Under the pieces are notes generated by a model. That model saw only the letters and a program-made list of their open reading frames with translations. It was not told the origin of the DNA and ran no database searches. Positions 51,701 to 56,986 of a stretch of DNA of 64,000 nt are shown piece by piece. Position 1 is the stretch's first letter. Each line of letters opens with the position of its first letter. The position numbers were made by a program, and so were the translations under genes. The stretch lies in the NCBI GenBank assembly GCA_026874595.1, contig CM049306.1, forward strand, positions 73,967,642-74,031,641. Direction: 5' to 3'. This DNA is from Sipunculus nudus. Its lineage: Eukaryota; Annelida; Sipuncula; Golfingiida; Sipunculidae.

Positions 51701-54700
51701 AAAAATGTGCTTCATCTTCAATAATATTAAAACCTTTCTTAAAACAATATTCACAGATCCTCTCTTCTCTGTTGATACCCAATTGACGGCCAACTTCTAT
51801 AGCTAACTTATGACTAGAACATCTAAATCTGGCCAATGCATTTCTGTAACCTTTGTTTGTAACACATATTAAATATTTTTCAAGTGTAAGCATAGATTTG
51901 AAAACTCCATAAGCATATAATTTACTACTAATATTTATATCATTATGCCATTCTTGTACTGCCATATCTTTTAGTCGTTGTTTGATACACATGAGAAAAC
52001 TATTAGAATCTCCAACATGTTGTGCCATCCACACATAACCAAATCCAGTGTGAAATAACAAGGATCTCATATGGGTAGCCCATGTTGTTTTTCCCTTATA
52101 ATCTAGCTTTACCAACATATTATAAATGTGTTTGGGATACCTACTTTCATCCATATGAAGAAGTCTAAGCCAATATTTCAAACAGCGCTCAGAGTATTTT
52201 ATAAATAAAGGAAGATGCCCACAGTCTCCTAATACTGCTGCATTTACAGTGCTACTATTTACTTTTAAAATATATTTACAGAATTTATATTGAACTCTTT
52301 CTATCAACTCAACTCTACTAAAGCCCCAAAGCTCACTTCCATATAAAATAATTGGTACAACCATAATATCGAAGAGCTTAAAAAGCTGATTGATATTTAG
52401 ATGCTGGTATTTATAATTAAATTTTTTTATCATACATACTACTTTATTTGCTTGTATTACTTGTTGCTTCTGTGTTTTTGTCCAAGAAAGTTTATTAGTA
52501 AAGGTGATTCCAAGGTATTTGTAGTGAGATACAACATCTAGTTTCTTACCTTCAAAAAGCCATTTTTCAGATTTTCGTAAAATACCTCCACGACGACAAA
52601 CCATAACTTTAGTTTTATTTAAATTTACTTTCATACCATAATTGCGGCAAAAATTGGCAATATGATCTATTTGTCTCTGAAGTCTTCCTGGTGTATCTGA
52701 AAAATTTACTATATCATCTGCAAACATAAGAGTAACTAAATTTGGAAGGTGTTCATTAATATAAATTCCCTGACAACCAGAACTATTCAGTGTCAAATAA
52801 AACTCATTTATAAATATAGAAAATAATAACGGACTTACCATACATCCCTGTCTCGTCCCTAAAGTGCAAGAAAAATATCCTGTAGTTCCATTATCTGTAA
52901 GAATACATGATTGCATTTTGGAGTACATTGACCTGATGACTTTTAAAATTCTTCCATTAATACCCTGTTTTAATAAAATATACCATAAAATATCATGTTG
53001 GACACAATCAAAAGCCTTAGAAAAATCGATATAAATGCAATAGAATCTCCCCCTTCTTTTACTTAAATATTTTTGTATTAACCCTTGCAAAACAAAAGCA
53101 TTATCAATTGTACAATAACCCTTCCTATACCCTGCCTGTGCCTCTGCCAATATATCTGAGTCCTCCACATAAACCAACAATCTATTATTCAGAATTTTAG
53201 TGAATAATTTACCAAATACATTTAATAAAGTTATTCCCCTGTAATTAGCCGGATCGTTTATCTGTCCACTTTTGTACAAAGGATATATAATTCCTTTGCT
53301 CCATTCATCTGGGAAAAAACCTGTGTATAGTATACTATTGTACAATTTTTCTAACAATGGAAGTAAAAATTTGATAATAAATTTTATTATATCAAGTGTC
53401 AAACCATCTGGACCTGGTGCTTTACCTGTTGCCATCTGCTTAACTGCATATTCAATCTCATGTGTAGTGATATCATTATTAAGATTACCACAATGCTTAT
53501 TTTCATTAAAATGTTCTGCTATATATGCATTCACCATATTGTTTCTATCTCCTTCAATTTCATTTCTACTACCATTCAGCAAATCTTTAAAATATTTAAA
53601 CCAACAATCTGCATCAATACCAGTTGATATTCTTTGTTGTTTAAAATTCTTTAGAATTGTTAAATCAGGTTAATTTTAGAGCCTGAGAAGCATTTTTTCA
53701 TTTATAAATCTATTCATTTTGTACTCCTTACAATGAAGAAAATTGACAAATATCCTAAAATGAGTATGTGTTCTTTCAGCCCATTCCAAACCCGCATCTT
53801 GCCATCATCTGATGCCAGCAAGGTCAAGGTCACCGGGGATGGTGTCAAACCTGAAGGTGTCAAAGCCAGTCTTCCAGTGTCCTTCACCGTGGATACCAGC
53901 GAGGCTGGTGTCGCTGACCTGGCTGCAACGATCAAAGTAATTATCATCAGTATTATTACTTCTGTATATTTTGCCAATATCTGTTTTATGACCTGACATC
54001 ATTGGCACAATAACTCATTTGCCTACCAGGTATTTGTAGTTTGCTTCCATTAAGGCATTAGTGTTTGTCCAGCAGTATTAATTCCTGTCTGCTGCAATAA
54101 TATTAATATTGATTTCTTTACCTATATGTACAGTATTAAAAATTAGATTGTCAGTGTTTTAAAGCAACCTAGAATAACCAATTAGATTCACCAGCACCAG
54201 TGAGTACGGTACTTGGTCCTCTGTCAGATCAGCTTAGTACATGCACATCATGTTTGATTGAAACAATTATTTTGGGCTTAAAGAATTTTTTCCTAATTTC
54301 CATTGAATGCTGTCTGTTGCTTGGTTATATTAAGTAAAGGTATAATTAGGGTGGAATATACCAGCAACTTTATAATATCCTCTCACCAGGATCCATTGAC
54401 CATCAGATGAGATTTGAGCAATGATAGACACATAACAGCTGAATATAATACTGTTGGGTACCTAAGCTCAGTAAACAGGTGTAAGAAATACAAGTATATT
54501 ATTTTTTAGTTCATTCTTACATGCTACCTTTTCCATATTATCTTTTAATATGTTCTTTTAATTCACATTACAGGCACCAGATGGCAGGCCTATTGTGCCC
54601 AAGACAACCCAGAACCCAGATGGAACGGTCACTGTTGAGTACACACCAGAGGAGGTTGGAGCATACACTGTCGATGTCAAGTACGGTGGAAACCCTGTCA

Positions 54701-55563
54701 AGGGCTCTCCCTTCCCTGTTAAAACTGTGCCAACTGGTGACGCCAGCAAGGTCAAGATCCCAGGTAAGCCCAGTAGTCATGTTGATAACATTTTTATACA
54801 TAGTTTAATAAATTTATAAAGTTTTACTTGCATATGTTGCAGTTTGACTTGATTATAGTGTAATGATGTCAAAATATTATTGGAAATATTACATGTCCAG
54901 GACACTTTGTGTTAAATAAGAATAATATTTGTTACAATTTTAAAATAAAGATAAGCTGAACATTTTAACTATTTTTCATATGAAAAACCTTGTAACCCTG
55001 TCAGTGGCACACTTTTGGTATGAAATATTAAATTGTTTTAGGGGAAAATTTACAGGACTTATACCATTGACTGAAGTAGCAAATGATAAAGATTGTACTC
55101 GTTGAAATATGTCTTGATAATTTAAATTATTGAAATTAAATATAATGACCTTATGGTAATCAACACATAGTAAATTTCTGTTGATAAATAACAATATGTT
55201 GACAGCATAAGTTTTGCAGATCGCGAAAGTTAAGATGTTAAAAATTACAAATGAGATCTTCAGTTAAGTGTCTCTTGTCATAGTTTTCTTAATCAGTAGT
55301 TCATGTTTCTGCCACCAGATGACCTTCCTACCACTGTGGCTGTTGGAGAGGAGTGTGTTATCACTGTGAACACTGCCGACGCTGGTGAGGGTAACATCAC
55401 CTGCCGTATCTGCACAGCTGGTGGTACCGATGTGGACATCGATATCGTGGATAACGGAGATGGCACTGTGAGCCTCATCTATACCCCACGTGCCCCTGGT
55501 GCCTACCAGATCAACATCAAGTTTGGTGGACAGCCAGTGCCAAATGGACAATTCACCCAGCAT
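18504..55563 (+). CDS. FLN: Filamin gene, partial (27 exons, both ends outside window)
   Basis: Filamins are large cytoplasmic dimers that cross-link actin filaments and anchor membrane proteins. An N-terminal actin-binding domain of two calponin-homology (CH) domains is followed by a rod of about 95-residue Ig-like repeats. Twenty-seven exons with matching phases splice into 4448 nt, beginning with two bases of a split codon and ending on a codon boundary, about 1482 codons with no internal stop. The order is CH1 end, CH2, Ig1-2, a P/K-rich linker, then 11 Ig repeats, each with the family signatures 'K(V/A)..YGPG', 'F.V.....G.G.L.', 'DG.....Y.P...G.Y.I' and 'F.....P.SPF'. The start codon exon and everything after repeat 15 are missing. 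A single invertebrate filamin would be co-orthologous to vertebrate FLNA/B/C, so no single vertebrate name applies. Exon coordinates are given separately; they are predictions without transcript support. Confidence 0.95.
19529..19626 (+). CDS. FLN: Filamin exon: CH2 middle
   Basis: 98 nt between 'TTGCCATCATTAG' and CAG|GTAAGC, entering in phase 1 and leaving on a codon boundary. It reads '[20 protein letters not shown]' and on through [13 protein letters not shown], the CH2 segment that follows ALVDA in all filamins. The 773-bp intron before it holds nothing I recognise; the intron after it is 6.6 kb. Confidence 0.96.
21404..21419. repeat. Poly(C) run, 16 bases
   Basis: Sixteen consecutive C after CCT and before ACATACACACC, in the CH2 intron. 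Confidence 0.9.
25818..25850. repeat. CATC microsatellite
   Basis: Imperfect (CATC)n tract with a short GTCT stretch in front, in the CH2 intron. Confidence 0.75.
26260..26407 (+). CDS. FLN: Filamin exon: end of CH2 into Ig repeat 1
   Basis: 148 nt from TTTACAG| to CAG|GTAGGC, phase 0 in and 1 out. It encodes [20 protein letters not shown] then [17 protein letters not shown], which closes CH2, and '[11 protein letters not shown]', the first strand of Ig repeat 1. The '[11 protein letters not shown]' motif is diagnostic of the second CH domain of filamins and related actin-binding domains. The following 482-bp intron is AT-rich with nothing visible. Confidence 0.96.
26890..27008 (+). CDS. FLN: Filamin exon: Ig repeat 1, first half
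   Basis: 119 nt after 'TTTATTGATAG', ending AAG|GTAGGT, phase 1 in and 0 out. It reads '[20 protein letters not shown]' then [20 protein letters not shown], the A-D strands of repeat 1 including the 'F.V.T..AG.GEV.V' signature. The next intron is 394 bp with nothing recognised apart from a CCGGCCGG box at 27350. Confidence 0.95.
27403..27480 (+). CDS. FLN: Filamin exon: Ig repeat 1, E-F strands
   Basis: 78 nt (26 codons), phase 0 at both ends, between 'TTATGTTTCAG' and AGG|GTAAGT. It encodes '[20 protein letters not shown]' followed by MEGQYR, matching the '...NNDKNRTFSVWYVPEVTG' region of vertebrate repeat 1. As a 26-codon symmetric exon it could in principle be skipped without a frameshift, but skipping would break the Ig fold. 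The following 1076-bp intron shows a degenerate TTAGG-like stretch near 28195 only. Confidence 0.94.
28557..28719 (+). CDS. FLN: Filamin exon: end of Ig 1, start of Ig 2
   Basis: 163 nt from 'TTGCGTATCTAG' to AAGA|GTAAGT, phase 0 in and 1 out. It carries the last strand of repeat 1 ([19 protein letters not shown]), the junction '[18 protein letters not shown]' and the first strands of repeat 2 ([17 protein letters not shown]). 'GDASK' is the usual filamin inter-repeat joint. Confidence 0.95.
29225..29425 (+). CDS. FLN: Filamin exon: Ig repeat 2
   Basis: 201 nt, phase 1 in and out, between 'CGGTCCTTGCAG' and CAG|GTAAGT. It encodes '[20 protein letters not shown]' and '[20 protein letters not shown]', ending in VSP. 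In vertebrate filamins repeat 3 starts within a few residues of this point. Here the next Ig-coding exon is 8.9 kb away, and small linker exons fill the gap. Minus-strand open frames over this exon are shadows. Confidence 0.95.
29620..30080. repeat. Degenerate dispersed repeat, two roughly 150-bp units
   Basis: Two units share 'TAACTTTT.AACCACT.A.TATTTTTTTT', a '...AAACTGGTGACC' or 'AAACCAGTTACC' motif, 'TTCAAGTTCAAATC' or 'TTCAAGGTCAAATC', and CAGAAAT. The segment is preceded by 'GTAGGCAGCTGCTTTGGCGACC'. The pattern resembles internally repetitive molluscan elements; the family is unnamed here. Confidence 0.5.
30194..30217 (+). CDS. FLN: Filamin linker microexon 1 (24 nt)
   Basis: Acceptor 'TTTTATCTTACAG', donor GTAAGT. 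With the incoming phase-1 base it encodes ASGALDMA and leaves in phase 1. The strong splice sites and exact fit of phase support it, but a 24-nt exon cannot be proved from sequence alone. Confidence 0.75.
31673..31702 (+). CDS. FLN: Filamin linker microexon 2 (30 nt)
   Basis: Acceptor 'GATCTTAATTTCAG', donor GTGAGT; phase 1 to 1. It encodes [10 protein letters not shown], rich in Pro and Thr and unlike any Ig strand. Confidence 0.75.
32815..32844 (+). CDS. FLN: Filamin linker microexon 3 (30 nt)
   Basis: Acceptor 'GATCTGCTTCCAG', donor GTAAGT; phase 1 to 1. It encodes [10 protein letters not shown], the least charged of the six linker exons. Confidence 0.72.
33868..33906 (+). CDS. FLN: Filamin linker microexon 4 (39 nt)
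   Basis: Acceptor 'GACTGCATTTCAG', donor GTAAGT; phase 1 to 1. It encodes [13 protein letters not shown], Lys/Pro-rich. Confidence 0.77.
34135..34161 (+). CDS. FLN: Filamin linker microexon 5 (27 nt)
   Basis: Acceptor 'TTGTTTGTTCCAG', donor GTAAGT; phase 1 to 1. It encodes KKAPPPAKG, only 228 bp after microexon 4 and with the same K-P composition. Confidence 0.78.
35510..35572 (+). CDS. FLN: Filamin linker exon 6, PEVK-like (63 nt)
   Basis: Acceptor 'CATATTGTTGACAG', donor GTGAGT; phase 1 to 1. It encodes [20 protein letters not shown] plus P. The mix of Pro, Glu, Val and Lys is the composition of titin PEVK segments, which act as disordered springs. This is the strongest evidence that the small exons form a real linker. 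The next Ig exon (38300) accepts its phase-1 end. Confidence 0.85.
35849..35889 (+). CDS. Possible alternative last exon of a short filamin
   Basis: A good acceptor ('TTATTCTGTCCTCCAG') 276 bp after linker exon 6. In the incoming phase the frame reads [13 protein letters not shown] and stops at TGA 35887-35889. Used as a terminal exon it would give a protein ending after the actin-binding domain, Ig 1-2 and the linker. No clear AATAAA lies close; ATTAAA occurs at about 36521. It may simply be a cryptic acceptor. Confidence 0.25.
36601..38007. mobile_element. 1407-bp DNA transposon with perfect 27-bp inverted ends
   Basis: The left end 36601-36627 begins TACCGTAAAATCTCCACTTA and continues AAACCGC; the right end 37981-38007 is its exact reverse complement. 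The ends start with TA, fitting a TA target site as in Tc1/mariner-pogo type elements. The sub-motif TTAAAACCGCAC recurs just inside the left end, and GATTAAACCGC just inside the right. No transposase frame survives, so it is non-autonomous. It is clearly richer in CpG than the flanking intron, which suggests a recent insertion. It lies in the last intron of the linker region, between linker exon 6 and Ig 3. Confidence 0.85.
38300..38437 (+). CDS. FLN: Filamin exon: start of Ig repeat 3
   Basis: 138 nt from 'TTATCTGTTCATAG' to CAG|GTAAGC, phase 1 in and out. It reads '[20 protein letters not shown]' then [22 protein letters not shown], matching the 'GRGLQPKGVRV...F.V.T.GAG.GEL.V' start of vertebrate repeat 3. 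So the Ig rod resumes here after the linker. The following 526-bp intron holds nothing recognised. Confidence 0.95.
38964..39221 (+). CDS. FLN: Filamin exon: Ig 3 end and Ig 4 start
   Basis: 258 nt between 'TGCTGTGCAG' and CTTG|GTGAGT, phase 1 in and out. It encodes [20 protein letters not shown], the '[20 protein letters not shown]' F-G strands of repeat 3, then '[20 protein letters not shown]', the start of repeat 4. The next intron (612 bp) is AT-rich without recognised content. Confidence 0.95.
39834..40027 (+). CDS. FLN: Filamin exon: Ig 4 end and Ig 5 first residues
   Basis: 194 nt from 'TGTTTAATGCAG' to AAG|GTCAGT, phase 1 in and 0 out. It encodes '[20 protein letters not shown]' and '[20 protein letters not shown]', the very conserved 'EGPS.AKI.C.D' motif of filamin repeat 4, and ends FKPDK. 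The GTCAGT donor is weaker than its neighbours. Confidence 0.95.
40431..40609. mobile_element. Small inverted-repeat element, TACAGTGAAACC family
   Basis: Begins TAAGTGGAACCTGTCCCAAA and ends TTTCACTGTA, imperfect inverted ends of the same type as the element at 3658. The inside contains ATGAGACCACCCATGAATTA and a second 'AAGACCACC' block, and matches 63856-63909, which has GAGACCACCCATGGGACTGG. It sits just upstream of the repeat 5 exon. Confidence 0.5.
40644..40901 (+). CDS. FLN: Filamin exon: Ig repeat 5
   Basis: 258 nt (86 codons), phase 0 at both ends, between 'TTATTTTATCACAG' and AGG|GTAAGC. It reads '[20 protein letters not shown]' and on to '[20 protein letters not shown]', essentially one whole repeat in one symmetric exon. 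It could be removed with the loss of exactly one Ig module. The 680-bp intron after it shows nothing recognised. Confidence 0.95.
41582..41702 (+). CDS. FLN: Filamin exon: start of Ig repeat 6
   Basis: 121 nt after 'CATCTGTTGATCAG', ending CCAG|GTACAG, phase 0 in and 1 out. It encodes '[20 protein letters not shown]' then [20 protein letters not shown], the 'NP.KVKVYGP' and 'F.VDC..AG.G' signatures of repeat 6. Confidence 0.94.
42195..42419 (+). CDS. FLN: Filamin exon: Ig 6 end and next repeat start
   Basis: 225 nt between 'GTCTTTGTTAG' and AAGA|GTAAGT, phase 1 in and out. It encodes [20 protein letters not shown], '[20 protein letters not shown]' and the joint '[13 protein letters not shown]'. 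That joint matches the start of vertebrate repeat 8 ('LDLSKIKVSGLGEK'), so repeat 6 appears to run straight into a repeat-8-like module with no counterpart of repeat 7. Confidence 0.94.
42832..43428 (+). CDS. FLN: Filamin exon: repeat-8-like and repeat-9-like modules (597 nt)
   Basis: The largest exon here, phase 1 in and out, ending AGCG|GTAAAC. The acceptor ('CATAATCAG') has a poor pyrimidine tract, but an in-frame TAA just upstream and the phase leave no better choice. It encodes '[20 protein letters not shown]', the end of the repeat-8-like module with '[16 protein letters not shown]', then a complete repeat 9 ('[20 protein letters not shown]', '[20 protein letters not shown]', '[20 protein letters not shown]'). 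It closes with '[17 protein letters not shown]', which matches vertebrate repeat 11 and not 10. Confidence 0.95.
43429..45089 (+). other. 1.7-kb intron
   Basis: Bounded by GTAAAC and 'TATGTTCTGACAG'. AT-rich; no repeats or exons recognised. Confidence 0.8.
45090..45263 (+). CDS. FLN: Filamin exon: repeat-11-like module
   Basis: 174 nt, phase 1 in and out. It encodes '[20 protein letters not shown]' and '[15 protein letters not shown]', matching the 'GVFREATTEFSVDARALT' region unique to vertebrate repeat 11. The donor is GTTTGT, the weakest in the set; the alternatives nearby break the frame, so I keep it. Confidence 0.92.
45757..45867 (+). CDS. FLN: Filamin exon: Ig 11 end and Ig 12 start
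   Basis: 111 nt from 'CTTGGTGTGTTTTAG' to CCTG|GTATGT, phase 1 in and out. It encodes '[20 protein letters not shown]' and the joint '[13 protein letters not shown]', almost identical to the vertebrate repeat 11/12 junction. The preceding 493-bp intron is plain. Confidence 0.95.
46003..46625. repeat. Dispersed repeat, copy related to 56101-56880
   Basis: Shares ordered motifs with the later copy: 'GGGCACATTTTGAAAC' or 'GGCACGTTTTGAAAC', 'AAAATTAGATCTGAATTT', 'ATTGATTTAAT.TTCACAGC', 'GAAATTTGAAAATAAAAGCT' and 'GAGGCT.TATTGTA.TCA.TTGCTTTG'. The two are diverged and share no coding frame. A 13-base poly(G) run at 46285 lies inside. I cannot name the family. Confidence 0.65.
46285..46297. repeat. 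Poly(G) run, 13 bases
   Basis: Thirteen consecutive G inside the dispersed repeat at 46003-46625. Confidence 0.9.
47433..47645 (+). CDS. FLN: Filamin exon: Ig repeat 12
   Basis: 213 nt between 'ATACTTGTTACAG' and CCAG|GTAAGA, phase 1 in and out. It encodes '[20 protein letters not shown]' and '[20 protein letters not shown]', ending '[10 protein letters not shown]'. The '[25 protein letters not shown]' block is the signature of repeat 12. The 1565-bp intron before it contains the dispersed repeat at 46003-46625. Confidence 0.95.
49518..49737. repeat. 32-bp minisatellite with AGGTCA..AGTTCA sites
   Basis: AGGTCAAGAGTTCA occurs at 49518 and 49660, AGGTCAAAAGTTCA at 49692, and AGGTCAAGAGTTCT at 49724. 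The last three are exactly 32 bp apart within 'CAGTGCAGCCAGGTAC' context. A 'CTATTTATAGCTTTGGCAGA' block is also duplicated at about 49551 and 49614. Confidence 0.75.
49838..50220. repeat. 127-bp tandem repeat, three units
   Basis: GGTGGTGCCA recurs at 49910, 50037 and 50164, exactly 127 bp apart. Each unit continues 'CCTGCTTATTTCT', 'TTTGATATATCAG.CTGAAA' and ends before 'TACAAGACTGG'. A partial older unit precedes the first. Confidence 0.8.
50599..50893 (+). CDS. FLN: Filamin exon: Ig 12 end and Ig repeat 13
   Basis: 295 nt, phase 1 in and 2 out (the only phase-2 exit here), ending AACAG|GTTGGT. It encodes '[20 protein letters not shown]', '[20 protein letters not shown]' and '[17 protein letters not shown]'. 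The split Ser codon (AG|C) is completed at 53780. The intron that follows contains a LINE in reverse orientation. Confidence 0.94.
51289..53655 (-). mobile_element. 5'-truncated non-LTR retrotransposon (LINE)
   Basis: Flanked by a perfect 12-bp target-site duplication, ATTGTTAAATCA, at 51277-51288 and 53656-53667. On the minus strand it starts inside the ORF (the endonuclease part is missing) and runs through a complete reverse transcriptase and C-terminal zinc-knuckle-like region. It ends with AATAAA and a short (TTGTTC)n tail instead of poly(A). Insertion is antisense to filamin, within the intron between the repeat 13 and repeat 14 exons. Truncation at the 5' end and a flanking duplication are typical of target-primed reverse transcription. 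Confidence 0.93.
51510..53654 (-). CDS. LINE reverse transcriptase, N-terminally truncated
   Basis: An uninterrupted frame of about 714 codons, with no native start because the element is truncated. Counting from the codon at 53582, reverse-transcriptase blocks appear in order: GKAPGPDG (53-60), '[17 protein letters not shown]' (109-125), YIDFSKAFD (184-192), [13 protein letters not shown] (242-254) and the catalytic FADD (287-290). The C-terminus has C..C and H....C spacing ('CEYC' near 610, then 'HFLLEC'), a zinc-binding motif common in LINE ORF2 proteins. The clade is not assigned. The frame is intact apart from the missing endonuclease, so the copy is young, but it cannot move by itself. 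Confidence 0.93.
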   Translation of the reverse strand, partial: LKNFKQQRISTGIDADCWFKYFKDLLNGSRNEIEGDRNNMVNAYIAEHFNENKHCGNLNNDITTHEIEYAVKQMATGKAPGPDGLTLDIIKFIIKFLLPLLEKLYNSILYTGFFPDEWSKGIIYPLYKSGQINDPANYRGITLLNVFGKLFTKILNNRLLVYVEDSDILAEAQAGYRKGYCTIDNAFVLQGLIQKYLSKRRGRFYCIYIDFSKAFDCVQHDILWYILLKQGINGRILKVIRSMYSKMQSCILTDNGTTGYFSCTLGTRQGCMVSPLLFSIFINEFYLTLNSSGCQGIYINEHLPNLVTLMFADDIVNFSDTPGRLQRQIDHIANFCRNYGMKVNLNKTKVMVCRRGGILRKSEKWLFEGKKLDVVSHYKYLGITFTNKLSWTKTQKQQVIQANKVVCMIKKFNYKYQHLNINQLFKLFDIMVVPIILYGSELWGFSRVELIERVQYKFCKYILKVNSSTVNAAVLGDCGHLPLFIKYSERCLKYWLRLLHMDESRYPKHIYNMLVKLDYKGKTTWATHMRSLLFHTGFGYVWMAQHVGDSNSFLMCIKQRLKDMAVQEWHNDINISSKLYAYGVFKSMLTLEKYLICVTNKGYRNALARFRCSSHKLAIEVGRQLGINREERICEYCFKKGFNIIEDEAHFLLECPMYTDLRNKYLPITYHEPNEYNFRKLLNMDEMFQIVQLAAYIFHAFKKRSMFLVYNATS
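53780..53936 (+). CDS. FLN: Filamin exon: Ig 13 end and Ig 14 start
   Basis: 157 nt after 'GAGTATGTGTTCTTTCAG', phase 2 in and 0 out, ending AAA|GTAATT. It encodes [20 protein letters not shown] then '[20 protein letters not shown]', matching the 'DASKVKASGPGL...VPASLPVEFTID' start of vertebrate repeat 14. The next intron (637 bp) is plain. Confidence 0.94.
54574..54763 (+). CDS. FLN: Filamin exon: Ig 14 end and Ig 15 start
   Basis: 190 nt between 'TTAATTCACATTACAG' and CCAG|GTAAGC, phase 0 in and 1 out. It encodes '[20 protein letters not shown]', '[20 protein letters not shown]' and the joint '[11 protein letters not shown]'. 'VPTGDASK' is the same joint that leads to vertebrate repeat 15. 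Confidence 0.95.
55319..55563 (+). CDS. FLN: Filamin exon: Ig repeat 15, last certain exon
   Basis: 245 nt from 'CATGTTTCTGCCACCAG' to CAT|GTAAGT, phase 1 in and 0 out. It encodes [20 protein letters not shown] and '[20 protein letters not shown]', then '[20 protein letters not shown]'. This matches vertebrate repeat 15 ('IGEETVITVDTKAAGKGKVT'). In vertebrates hinge 1, a calpain-sensitive flexible segment, follows directly, so the next exons should encode a hinge or repeat 16; none is certain in the remaining 8.4 kb. Confidence 0.95.
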
Positions 55564-55740
55564 GTAAGTCACTCTTTGTAATCAGTCTTTCTCAGTTGTT
55601 AACACCTGTTTAGGTATAATTTTTACTGCAATAAACAGCTGGTTGCATTATGTATTTCTTTTGTTTATACCAGTCACCAGAGTTTCAGAGACACTTGTTT
55701 TATTTATTTATTTTCTTTTTATAGCAGAGACTAAACAGTG

Positions 55741-55808
55741 TGTTGATGAGACTATATAGTGTAGTTGATGAGATTATATAGTGTAGTTGATGAGACTATA
55801 TAGTGAAG
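55741..55808. repeat. 22-bp minisatellite, three units
   Basis: GTTGATGAGACTATATAGTG followed by TA, repeated at 55742, 55764 and 55786 with one or two substitutions. Confidence 0.85.
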
Positions 55809-56100
55809 TAGTTACTTAAACATGGAGGACTTTACTTTCTCTTACAGCTGCTGCATGTTGTCACAACGTTTACTGCTTAAGTGCTAAATAGCTTCATAGT
55901 TATAGGTACATGGCAAAAGTTGCAGCAACATCCAGACAAAATGTATTTGGTCAGAATACATTATGACATGGTGTTCACTGATGAAATGCCACATGACATA
56001 ATGGCAGGGGACAAAATGTTTGCAGAGAGTAACTGATGCAATATCCATCTGGTGAAAGAGGAATTTTTTTTTTTTGTACAATGATTATATTATGTATATT

Positions 56101-56880
56101 TTTTTTTAGCTGAGCTGACTAAAAGTCAACTGAGCTATAGTCGTGGTCCATTGTGAGTTGTCCGTCCGTCTGTCCGTCCGTCCATTAGACTGGCACGTTT
56201 TGAAACCTTAGACCTTCGAATCCAAAATTGGGCATACTGTTAGATGTCCCCAAAATCTCCTACCATACCGAAAATTGGATCAATATGACTTCATTCCTTT
56301 GAGATATTTAGAAAAAACCTAAAATTTCCATTAAAACCTATTATCACACTTCAGGACTGCCTAATATCAAAACCACTTTTCTGTTTTTCTTAATATTTAC
56401 CAGAAGTAATCTCCTGTGTATTTCCTATATACATGCCAGAAATTAAGTCCGTTAAGTATAATTTTTCTAAGTTATGGGCCCGAACATAATGGACTTTGTA
56501 AAAAAATATTTACTCACTTAACATGAAAAATATTGAAACTAGAGACTATTTTCCCATGTATATAACTTTGTTTAATTAAGATTCAATTGTTTACTTAAAA
56601 TTAGATCTGAATTTTGTAAATTTTTAAGTTATTAGCATAAAAATAAAATCAGTACCTTAAATTTTGCCTTTGACCATGGCACATTTTTTTTCTTGCAAGT
56701 ACTATTGATTTAATTTTTCACAGCATGTAAACATAAGTATTTTATTTGTTGAAATTTGAAATTTGAAAATAAAAGCTTGAAAATTTGGTAAGTTATTGAT
56801 TTTTTTCTTGAGGCTCTATTGTAGTCATTTGCTTTGATTACAGATTACAGATGCAGGGTCCCACTCCAGGTCACTGGAAG
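56101..56880. repeat. Dispersed repeat, more complete copy
   Basis: Starts with a T run and AGCTGAGCTGACTAAAAGTC, then AACTGAGCTATAG and a (GTCC)n tract. It continues through the motifs shared with 46003-46625 to 'GGGTCCCACTCCAGGTCACT'. The head resembles 13985, so at least three elements in the window share this end. Non-coding. Confidence 0.65.
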
Positions 56881-56973
56881 TCAGCTATGCAAGGGTTTCT
56901 GATTTGTTATAGTCACGGGGGGAGATCCCCTGCTGTGACAGGTGTACAGTTATTCACATATCAACACCCCAAT

Positions 56974-56986
56974 CCCCCCCCCCCCC
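56974..56986. repeat. Poly(C) run, 13 bases
   Basis: Thirteen consecutive C about 90 bp after the dispersed repeat at 56101-56880. Confidence 0.9.

Noticed and set aside
53272-53673. 133-codon plus-strand frame opposite the LINE
   Set aside because: Shadow of the reverse-transcriptase frame on the other strand.
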